A stretch of 64,000 nt of DNA, from NCBI GenBank assembly GCA_032358165.1, contig JAALGY010000032.1, positions 4,273,560-4,337,559 of the forward strand, in the 5' to 3' direction. Made by a program: the position numbers and the translations under genes. Position 1 is the first letter of the stretch. Each line of letters starts with the position of its first letter. This stretch comes from Diplosphaera chodatii (lineage: Eukaryota > Chlorophyta > Trebouxiophyceae > Prasiolales > Stichococcaceae). Below the pieces are notes generated by a model. It searched no databases, had not been told where the DNA came from, and saw only the letters and a list, made by a program, of their open reading frames with translations. This document shows, in pieces, positions 12,906 through 46,197 of this stretch.

Positions 12906-15900
12906 TCACAGCCTGCTAGCGAACCAGCTGTCCTTCCGCTGCACCCACTCGCGGATCAGGTTATGCGCTATCGCATACGGCGGCGGCAGCCAGAAGCCGA
13001 TGTCTGGCTGCGGCGCCACACCCCCTGCAGCGCAAGGCGCCAGCGCTGTCAGGCTGCAAGCAAGGTGAAAGGGTCCCCCACATCTAGGCCATGCGCATGA
13101 AACCCCACATGTAGGCCAACTGCAGGCACACACTTGTCAAGGCACAGCCGCTGCACCACGAAGGCACAGTATTGCCCGCAAGGTGGGACACAACTTAAAG
13201 CTCACGCACCTTGGTACTTTGCCAACGAGTCGCCAGCTGCGCTGGCCTCCACCGCCCGCGCCACCACCTCCCGCGGCACCCACCTGCGAATATCAACACA
13301 TTTCACGCCGTCACTGCACCACCTGTTGCCCTTTGTCATGCAGCCACAGGAGCCGCTCGTCCAAATCTCGCGGGTGGACAACAGCATGGTTCACTGGCTA
13401 GACACTGGCTTGAACCACGCCCGCACATGGGCAACTTTCAGCCAGCGCTGTCGTAGCTCAGGAAGCACAGGGTTCGAGCACACTGCCGAAAGAAGGCTAC
13501 TGTATACCTTGCTTTTTTTGAGACAGCAGTTTGTGAGATAGAGCCCTATGTTGGCCCTACAGCGCACCTGACATCCTCCATCTCATCGCGGTCCACCCGC
13601 AGCTCTTCCCCTGGCGCCGCCTGCGCCACGCAGCCGATCATCAGCTCGCACGACCCGCCGCGGCCTGCAGCACCGGAATTGCTGTTAGACTGGGCCAGAA
13701 AGCCGTTCTGAACGTTGCAGCACCGTCAGACGTTTCGCCGTTATTAAGGCATCTGGCGTTCCTTAGAAGCAGCACCAGCAGAGAGTGCACACGCTGATAG
13801 GCAATCATGGCCTTCAAGCAGCATCTGCCATGCAGGTGAGCTGCGCGGTCTCAATGCATGCTCCGCTGGGCTCACCAATGGGCCACGGCTGCGAACCGAC
13901 GATCGCTACAGGGCCGACTTGCAGGCCGGCCTCCTCCATGACCTCCCGCCGGACCGCCTCCTCTGCAGGGGACCCGGGACGCACAGTCTCAGACGAGCTG
14001 GATATACAACACAAGTTATACATGCCAAGGAGCATGTAAGGTGCAGGTGCACATGTTACTCGTGGTGGCATAGCTGGGATGGATCACGCGGCCATCAGTT
14101 ACACCAGCACGAACTGCAGTGATGAACGCTGTATGTTTTGCAGACAACCCGACTGCCGTTGTGCGGCCCACCATATACATGCCAGCACAACGACAAGGAT
14201 GGCTGGGCACCCACCGATCGACTCCGACTGGTCGATGAAGCCGGACAGGCAGGTCAGCATGCCGGGGCGGTGGCCGTGGCTGCGCCCCAGCAGCGCCTGC
14301 GTCCCATCCGCCGACTCCACCATCATGATCGCCTGCGGGACGCCAGAGTGCTGGCATGTGAGGCCGCATGGCGCGGGGGTTGGCAGCGCATGGCGTGGGT
14401 CCAAAGACCAGCGGCAGCCAGTCAAGACAAAACAACGCCATTGGAGGCACAGCCAGCAGACGGTGCAACACCTGACCCTCTGTGGTGCTGCTGCGGGACC
14501 CACCAGGGGAATGATTGATAGTGACTGTTGCCATCGAGTGAAGAAATCAAAATCATTTCGAAAATCAGATGCACTCTGAATGACAATTAGCACGTACCAC
14601 GGGGTCGGTGCGGGGGTAGACACGGTGCCGCGGCTGTGCGGTGCACTGGCGCTTGGCACCGCCCTCGATGGCGGCTGTCGGCGCCCCGCACCGCCCGCAG
14701 AACGCGTTCAGCTGCGGCGCAGCGCACTCAGGATCAAAAGGACACACCTATACCTACCAGCTGCAGGGCGTAGGTTCTGTGGGGCTTGCCCTTAGGAAGT
14801 GCCCCAGGCCTGTTGCAAAGGTTCTGGGTAGTGGCTGAAGAAGGTAGGATGCAAGCCATGGCCTGAGATCAAGCAGACCAGGATCATCACCAGTCACCTC
14901 GTGCCAGGCCGCCAGCGCGACCGCGTGGCCAGCCAGCGCCAGCTCCGCCGCCGGCAGCTCGGACATGAGCTTCCGCAGGTCGCACTGCTGCCACCCTGTC
15001 AGATCAAAGCACACCAGCGTCAGCTGCACCTCCGCGCCGGTCTTGACCAGGACACCACAGCCTTGCCCAAAACATGCAGCAGCACATGTTCATGTGCATG
15101 TCTGATCAGAGCACCAAGACGAATCCAACCAGTGTGAGTTCGGAAAGCATTGGCGGCAGTCAATCTGGCACCGTGCTCATCCGCCTGCTGCTGCAGGGTG
15201 GGCAGCCGCGCGGCCGGCAGCGGCAGCACAAAGCGCACGCACTCGTCCGACTCCCGCCCCAGCAGGAAGGGCACCGCAGACCACGCCTCGCCTTCGCCTG
15301 CACAACGACAGCAAGCTCTTAGTGCACAGCAGCCAGCAAGCTGCAGGGCCACACCCAACGAGAGCACTGCAGCGGCAGCCTGTTCGGCAGCATGCGCTAC
15401 CATGCACAGCTGCCTGGTACAAACTGCTGATGACGTCTGCCAGATCAGGAAAAGGGCGAGTCGTCCACCTTGGTTGAGGCAACTCCAGGGTGCCTGAGGC
15501 TGCACACGCACCTGTCTGAGGACTGAAGGCGCCGTCCGAGAAGTGCAGCCCCAGGCGCTGCTGCAGCTCCGCAGCCGTCAGCCAGACGAGCTGCGGCGGC
15601 GCCGCCTGTGGGCTGCTGCCGTTGGCCGCGGCGGCTGCCGCAGCGCCGCCGCCGTCACTGGTGTCTGCTACACCGTTTGCGAGCTGGCTGCCGTCGGTCT
15701 GGCGCGCCCCCTGCTGCGGCTCCGGTTGCACCCACAGACTGCGGTCGGTGACCGGCAGGAATGCTGCTGACGACAGGATCTGCATCGGCGGAAGACTACG
15801 CCGTCATGCCATGCTCAGTATGTATCGGCACTGCCGTATTTGGACACACAAACGCCCGAGAAGGCACAAGCTCCACTTGGACACGGATCTGACCTACCGT

Positions 15901-16008
15901 TTGCATGAAGGCTGTGTCTTTGGTGGAGGCCACCCGGCGCTCCAGGGTGCCCTGCGCAAAGGACTGTGGCGCCAGCAGCGGCAGCGCCGCCGCAATGACG
16001 CCCGACAT
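12906..16008 (-). CDS. Zinc-ribbon Nudix hydrolase, NAD(H) diphosphatase-like (NudC/NUDX19 type)
   Basis: Ten exons on the minus strand: 15898-16008, 15512-15779, 15172-15297, 14898-14995, 14598-14711, 14215-14332, 13876-13962, 13568-13664, 13210-13283, 12906-13024. They total 1212 nt, giving 403 residues with every phase closing. The layout follows NADH pyrophosphatases: N-terminal domain, zinc ribbon (NAFCGRCGAPTAAIEGGAKRQC), YPRTDPV, then a complete Nudix box. The box is split by an intron: GFIDQSES in one exon and EEAVRREVMEEAGL in the next, so G-x5-E-x7-REVxEEAGL is intact. SQPWPIG, the family signature for NAD(H), follows the box. The enzyme should hydrolyse NAD(H) or NAD-type caps to NMN(H) and AMP. 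The fourth zinc ligand is absent: where relatives have a second Cys after QC, this protein has TAQPRHRV. An Ala-rich low-complexity insert lies in exon 2. Confidence 0.88.
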
Positions 16009-17016
16009 GCCTCTGCCGAGATTCCCGCTCTGACGATGTCTGTGGGACCCTGCAGCGCCTGTGCTTGTACTGTGTGGCGGCTGTGACACTTTAAAAACAC
16101 AGGGCCTTGCCGTGCAGTGAGCTGCGCTGAGAGCCAGCGCCGGCGGGTTGCAAAACAGCTGAGACGTCAGCACAGCCGAGCGTATGCAGGCGCGGTAGTG
16201 GGTCATGCCACGACGTCGTCAACCCAGTTGCGGACACGAAAATGAGCGTGTCTCCCTGCGTGCTGCGGTCGTGCTGCTGCTGCCAACTGCTGGCAGTAGT
16301 ACTGCCTGTGCATGCTGCATGTTGCTCCCTCAAGATTTACATTGCTGTCAGCCTGCTGTCGAGACACCACGTGAGTGCTACAGAGTGGCTGAACGTTGCA
16401 TGGTTGCCTCTGGCTGGTGCCAGACTGCAGTTTCCTCGGCAAGTCCTTTGGGCAACACGTCAATCCAGAGGGCCTTTCGGTGCATCACATTGCTCAACAG
16501 CTGAGCCACAGGGCGTCATCACAGAGAGATGGTACACTCCAGCGGAGCACTCAACGAAGCCGGCTGCGCACCAGAGGTGCGATGCCCGTTGGGCTGTGCC
16601 ATGCATGGCGGTGCCGCACCCTGTGCCATCGACCGTCTGCACAGAGGAAGCCTTTATATGTGCACCGCATGATGAGGAGCGTGGAAACATGAGCACAAAT
16701 GGATGTACAGATGCAGGGCAGTGCGCACGCCCTGAAGATGCAGCCGGACAGCAGCAGCACCCGGCGTGCCCAGCAGGGCACGGCATGCACGCCCTGGCAT
16801 GGCGGGTGGCTGCGCATACGTGACTGACGACAGCTGCTGGCGCGAAATCTCTGAACTCATGTCACATGATAGTTCCAATTGGAGTATCTTGTGTATCGCA
16901 AGTTGGACAGCTTACTGCCTGCACACAAGCAGTCAGCGGTGCCTACCTGTCACTCAGAAGAATCTCACATCATGTGCTTAATCAATGAACCGCTCTGATC
17001 ACAGGGCACGCACGCC
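16009..17016. promoter_or_regulatory. Divergent intergenic region, Nudix gene / SMG1
   Basis: One kilobase between two head-to-head genes, so a shared or back-to-back promoter region is expected. Several frames of 60-190 codons cross it on both strands but none has splice support or a domain. No clear core promoter element was seen. Confidence 0.4.
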
Positions 17017-40107
<23,091 letters not shown>

Positions 40108-40607
40108 TGTTCGTCTGCAAGAAGTCGGCTGCAATTTCAAGTACACTTTTCATTAGGCAGAAGTCAGTGAACAACAAACGCTGAGGCCACGCATGTAGCA
40201 GCCCTGCAGAGTGCTGATCAGATGTTCAAGCTGTTGCCACTCAGACCTCCTGCCCGTGTAGACTGACGGCTTGGAATGCTGTTGATCGTGGTGCTGAGTG
40301 TGCAAACTCATCAGCACCAGGGGCTGTTAGCTGGAGTCATCATACCCATATGCTGTGTGAAGCTGCGGCATGCCGGCATCGGGGGCCTGCCTCTGCGCTC
40401 ATGCAAAGCTGCATCCATCAAAGTACACCGAAACTGGGATGCAAATACGGTCCGTACTTCGCTGAACAAATGATGTCACTATGCAAAATGAGATCGGCAT
40501 CAGATACAAGCATGTTAGGGGTAGTTAAAGAACTTCTTTAACTACCCCTAAGCATGTTAATGAAGTTTGTTCACGTGTCATGTCCGACTGCTGTCTGACT
40601 GTTACAG
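40108..40607. other. Intergenic after SMG1, with a perfect hairpin
   Basis: About 500 bp after the SMG1 stop with no convincing gene. It contains the 37-bp palindrome at 40515-40551 described separately and presumably the 3' end of SMG1 and the promoter or first exon of the U-box gene. Confidence 0.45.
40508..40559. repeat. Perfect 18-bp inverted repeat flanked by 10-bp direct repeats
   Basis: Arms at 40515-40532 and 40534-40551 are perfectly complementary over 18 bp with a single-base spacer. The decamer AAGCATGTTA occurs directly repeated at 40508-40517 and 40550-40559, overlapping the arm ends. The 32 bp between the decamers are therefore an almost perfect palindrome bounded by what looks like a duplicated target site. 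In RNA it would form a very stable hairpin. No other copy was noticed in the window. Confidence 0.85.
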
Positions 40608-43600
40608 AAGGGCCGACCTTCCGGTTGGGGCTCGTGCACATCACGATCCTTGCATTGCGCAAACTGGTTCAATCGGCCGCGTTTCACAGCTGCAAATATG
40701 TAGAGATGCACCCCTGTCCTCACCGATGCTGCAGCGCGCCTTCATGAGATTGTGTGCGGCGTCAGCAAGATCATTTCGGCAGCGTCTGCCAAGGGGGCCC
40801 AGCCCCAGGTGAAGGGCTTGCGACAGCAGTGATGGCTTATCAGGCCATGCCTGCAACGCAGGCGTACCATGACTTCGTGGAAGAGCTGGGCAAAAGCTCT
40901 GCGCTGCTGACGCCGGGGAACCTGGTGGCTGCGGTGCGGCGTGCATGCCCACGGTGGGACACACACACGCACTGCCGCGCCGTGAGCGTGCACACGTGAT
41001 GATTTGCATATGATTATGCATGTAAGCTGTGCTCGCAGACATTGGTCCAAGCGGCACCGCACCTGGAGCAAACGGGCAAGTTCTATGTGCAGAGATGACA
41101 GCCAACCTAAGCTCGGCCTACTTCGTCAGCTGCACGCCCTGCTGAAGTTCGTGGAGACTGGAGTGCCAGGCGCGGCGGTGGCAGCATCGTCAACGGCTGC
41201 TCTGCACACCTGCATCAAAGACGCTGCTGCGGTGCGGTAGTTCACGCTGTGTCACCGCAAGTGAGCTGCGACAGCGATCGTGACCTGCACGCCGACATTG
41301 TGCCAGAAAAATGGCAGCGTGAGGCGTGTTGCGGATGAGACGCTGTGTGTTACCGAGTGCTCCCGCATGCCTGCGCCCTGCATTGCCCTGCATTTTGAGC
41401 AGGGATCCACCCTTGGGCTGCATGCTCCGTGCGCAGGATCCAGGGCTGCACGATCCCCTGCCCGCTGTGCTGGCGGCGCTGCGCGACGCTGACGAGCTGC
41501 TGGGTCAGGCACTCGCGCAGCCGGGGATGCTGGCCGCGGCGGCAGCCTGGGACCCGGACGCTGCACCTGCCCTCTGCATCCTGGCAGTGGCCAGCGACAG
41601 GCTTCGCCAGCCACAGCGGCCGGGGAGGCCGAACGCCACACAGCGGCTGCTGCAACCGGCAGCTGTGGAGTGCCTCAGGTGCCTGCGGATGCCATGTATG
41701 ATGTTTTTTGTGCTGATTGAACCCATGCAGGTTAGCCACCACCAACCGATCCGAGGAAAACTGTTTCCACAGGATGTGTCGCAGTGGCAACGCTTGCGTG
41801 GATTCCAACGCTGCGTTATCACTCTTGAGGAAATGGTGTGCTTGCCGCAGGCTTGTGGCGCATGGTGGGGCCGCACCCCTGCTCTCGCCACGGGAATCGG
41901 CAGCATGCGCGGTGCTGCTGGCAGAGGAGTACTGCAAACACAATCGGCTGGATGATGAGGCGTCGCTGATGCAGCTGCTGCACTACTGCAGCGCAGCCCT
42001 GACTGCTGACGTCTCTGCCACGCCTCTGCCGCCTGCGCAAGACGCTGCCGACGCTGCCGCAAGTCCCAGCCTTGCAGCAGGTGCAGCATGCAACGAGTCG
42101 GCTCCGGCGGCAGCTGGCACATGTGTGGGCCTGACGTTGCAGACAGCCAATCGATTGCGTCATGTGCACAGCATTGCAGCCAGCCGTGATTGGCAGCCTG
42201 GTAATGCAGGTGTTGCCCCGCCAGACGGTCAGTTCTCAGCGGAGGTGCTCGGGTGCGAGGAGTTGCAGTTGCTGCCCAAGACGCAGGGCGACCCACGGCA
42301 GCCGACTTGGCAATCGATGTGGTTGCAGCCCGTGACGCTTGCTCTGCAGGTGTGCATCCACCGCCATCTCTTGCAGAAGGCACCGACTGTGGGCTGTGTC
42401 CCACAGCTGTGCATGGTCAGACGCACTGTCACTGTACCTCACAGAAGACAGCATGAGCACAGTACCCAGTGTTCCAGTGATTTGTCTCTGGTGTTCAGGC
42501 GCTCACGCGCATCCCCCGGGCTCCGAGGCGCCCATGCCCTGGCGATCCAGCTTTGGACAAGGACATCTGCTTCAAGGAAGTGTCGCCAGCCGCGGTTGGC
42601 GCCTATGCCGCTGGCGCAGAGGCGCTGCTGGCTCACGAGGCGGCCGTGCAGCGAGGGCTTGCCACCATCGGGTGAGGCACGCCCTTGACGCTCTGGGGCG
42701 AGGTGTCTGCCAGCAGTCTGTGCAGGGCCCTGTGAGGCCGCTAGATGTGTCGGCGAGCATGCTGTGCCCCAAGGTAGTCAGTCGTGACAAATGACCCTCT
42801 CGCCACATGATATATTGCTCATGGTTGCCAGCCCAGTACATATTCAGCAGCCTCCCATAGTGATGTGGCGTATTTGCAGGCACAAGACACAGGATGTGCT
42901 GGAGGGGGTGATGCGGCTGGGACCCGATGCAGCAGCAGCGCAGCGGGCGCTCGTCACAGGCGTGATGAATGCCATCTGCGGTGTGGTGACCGCATGGTCG
43001 ACGCAGAGCAGCAGCATGTGGCGGGCAACACCAGAGGTGATGTATCTCTGCAGTATTCGATCAGAGCTGCACCAGCTGGCGGCCTGCCTGGTGAACCCTG
43101 CGGCAGTGGCGTCGATGCCAGCACAGATTCCTGTGCCTCAGCCGCTGAGCTGCCTCTTGCTTGCTTGCCAGGTGGCAGCACTGGGCAGGCTCGCCAGCCT
43201 TGCTCGAGGGGTCGCCAAGATGAACAACTTGTACAGCTGCCGCGCTTTTGACGAGCCACCGCGCTGGAATCAATGGGCAACAGCTCTGGCGGTCGCGATG
43301 TCGGTCGCACTGAACTCGGCAGCGCAGCAGTCCAGCACTGTTCTGGGTGGTGGTCATGGTGGCTCACATGGCGGTGCTGGCAGGAGCGACAGCGGCTCAG
43401 TCAGCGATGCACCAGAGCTGCCAGCAATGCAGCGGCCGCAGCAGCAGCAGCAGCAGCAGGACCACTGCCTGCAGCACGTGGCGTTCCACCTTGCGGAGGC
43501 TGCCGTGCTGTTGTTGCTTCCCGCTGCGACTTCTGACCTGGACACCCTGGAGCGGGCGCCGGTGCTGCAATTGCTGACAAGCCTCGCGGTGCACTGCCGC

Positions 43601-46197
43601 ATCAGGCCAGAAGCCCTGCAGATCCATGTCCAGGTGCTGCCACCATGTGACCCACCGACTGCGCCAGTTCATGCAGATCCGGTAGTCTGCATGCTTGACT
43701 GGATGCAATCCGTCAACGTGCCCGCGCTATGCAGTGCACAACTGCGACACTGTGTGAGCACTGCATAACAGTGGTGCTGTGTATGACTGTCCGTCCAGGC
43801 GTGCCTCGAAAATGATGAGCGAGAGGAGGAGTGGATCCTTCACGACTGCGTGCATGGCCTGGTCAAAGCAGCGGCAGTTCTGGAGGCGGCAGTCACGACG
43901 GTTGTGGGAGCAGCTGAGAGACCTGCGCAGCAGCAGCCGTCGAGCACCCTGGTCACCGCGAGCTGCATCTCGGTCGGTGCTCTGCTGGGTGCGCTTTCGT
44001 GGCTGTGTAGTTGTTGCAGCAAGCACGGCCGCACAGTGCCAGCCACTATCTTCCTCACCGACTCATGAAGCTTGCATATCCAGTAGCCATTGGTATCAGA
44101 GTGATGCTTTAGATCATTTTGAAACTTTGCACCTTTGGTCTGAGCATAGCATTTGCCGTCTGTCTCAGAGTTGGCGATGCTGCAATTCAAGCACTTCAGC
44201 CTCCTGGGGACACTGCGAGCGGATGGCATGCAGAGAGTGTTGCAGGCGATTCAGGTGAAGGCTTGGCTGGCTACCTTTGGTGGAGCTGCTGTGCACGTGC
44301 ATCGTGTGGGACTGCAACAAGCACATGCGCAGCTGTGTGAGATGTCAGCCGAGCTCGCTCTCGGTTGCCAGCGACAATGGCTGCTGCAACGTGCATGGCT
44401 GTGGTGGATGTGCAGCAAGCTACATTGCTGTGCTGAGTTCTAGGTCCCTGTACCACATCTTATCTTTTCATCCAAGACACATGTAGGTTCGAGCAACGAC
44501 TCCGCAGTTTGCATGCGCAGCGCCGTGCGGAGCTGGCAACCAGGCTGGTGCGCGCCTGCGGTGCCATCGCAGCAGGGGAGCTGCGGGCCCGCAATGTGCT
44601 CACGGCTTCGTTGCTGCTCGCATCGACCACGTCACAAATGCTGTGAGCCCGTCTTCTCTGATCCAGACATGGTTGTCTCGCTCGTGCATGCCTGCGCATG
44701 CTGCGATGCGTCCCTGTTGAACGGACACAGCGCGAGCTAGGGACACTGCTGGTGGGTGATTGCTCTTGGGCTGGCTGCACGGCACTCTTGCCTGTTCAGT
44801 ATGTCAACGATATGAACAAAACGTCTTCAGGGGCACGACTCCGTCAGCATTGCAGCCGCTTCTGGCCACCCTGCGAGCACTGGCGGCACTGCTCAGGGCC
44901 CAGCGCCCCACCCTGGGGCATGCACCGCATGCGGCCGAATGGCCACACGACCATGTCGCGACGTGGGAGGATATGATCTCGAAGATGAAGCAGGTGCTAA
45001 ACCATGCCAACATGGTCCCGTGCATTGCTGCTGCTGGTTTGTCTGCATCAGGCCCGATACATGGTGCTGTTCGGGGTGGCCAACACTGTAGATGAAGCTA
45101 TGCATGTCAGGGCATGTCTCCTTGCGGTACGTGACTGCTGACACTTTGCTGGCTGCCTGCTGCTTGTAGGGGTTGCCAGACGTGCAGCCGCCGATGCGGC
45201 GCCTGCTGGTCGAGCGGGGCCTGCAAGAAGTCAGCGACGCCCTGGCTGCGGTCACAGAAGCGGACGTGGCGGCTGGCAGCGCCGGGGGTGGTGCTCTGGC
45301 ACAGACCCAGGCTGCCTCTGAGGCCGCCATGCGGGAGCTGCTGGTGGGGGCTTTGTTCCCCATTCAGTGCGACGTGCCCCACCTCTGACACGCTTTAGTG
45401 TCAGATTCAGGGTTCCTCGGCATGTTGCGGCCCTTCAGGCATTTGTCACAAGGCTTGCTGCCCAGGATTCAGGTGCACAGCCGCTTCCTGCTAGTGCTGC
45501 TGTAAGTATCAGCATGCTGACAGACCATCCGTGCGTGCTGCAGGCTACGGAAGAGGGGCGCACAGCAGCGGCAGCGCCCAGCAGGGCAGCCGAAAAGCGC
45601 GCCCGCAAGAAGGCTGCAGCCCGGGCTGCAGCGGCCGCGGGTGCAGCTGCAGCGCCCGAGCCTGCTGTCGGACTGCCTCAGCGTGCTCAGCCTTGCGGAA
45701 TAGTAGCGGGTGCCGCACCTGATGACGGACACCCGGCAGCTGCAGACGCGGCCAGCAGGCTGCAGTGCATGGGGCTGGCGGGAGGCACCACAGGGCATGC
45801 AGACGCGGGGCAGGAGTGCGACACCCCAGTAGCAGCGACGGCAGTCGAGCAGCAGCAGCAACAGCAGCCGCAGCGCCCGCACCAGCAGAAGCAGGCGGCG
45901 CCGTGGATGCTGTGCCCCATCACCAAGGTCAGCGATGCCTGCTGCCTGGTGGTTGCACAGAAGGCTAGTGTTGTGCTGTGATGTTCGCATGCCCGACTCC
46001 GAGCCCGCATGCTGCAGGGTGTGATGGCGCGGGCGACGCTGTGCGTCGGCGACGGCCACAGCTACGACGAGTCAGCCATCTGTGAGTGGCTGCAGACCCA
46101 TAGCACGTCGCCCGTCACTGGGCAGCCGCTGGCGAGCAAAGACCTGCTGCCAAACCATGCCCTGCGGCGAATCATCGAGGCTGCAGGTCCGCAGTAG
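40608..46197 (+). CDS. Large helical-repeat protein with C-terminal U-box (E3 ubiquitin ligase candidate)
   Basis: The C-terminus is secure. The exon ending at 45927 encodes a Gln/Ala-rich, basic stretch and WMLCPITK, and exon 46018-46197 continues GVMARATLCVGDGHSYDES, AICEWLQTHSTSPVTGQPL and LLPNHALRRII to the stop. Together they form a plant-type U-box that binds E2 enzymes. Upstream, many plus-strand exon-like segments read as Leu/Ala-rich helices (e.g. 41100-41240, 41440-41600, 41900-42110, 42500-42677, the long open stretch 42880-43640, 43800-43975, 44150-44340, 44500-44640, 44840-45010, 45173-45388), plausibly an armadillo/HEAT-like substrate-binding region. A CAG run encodes Gln at 43439-43459. 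The gene start and most exon borders are not determined. It could be two genes, with the U-box part starting near 45.4 kb. Confidence 0.6.
43439..43459 (+). repeat. CAG microsatellite (polyglutamine) in U-box gene
   Basis: Seven consecutive CAG codons inside the long open exon at 42880-43640. Confidence 0.75.

Noticed and set aside
13450..13485. tRNA-like signals (TAGCTCAGGA followed by GGGTTCGAGC)
   Set aside because: The A-box-like and B-box-like sequences are only about 16 nt apart and no acceptor stem or anticodon arm can be drawn; the site also lies in an intron of the Nudix gene.
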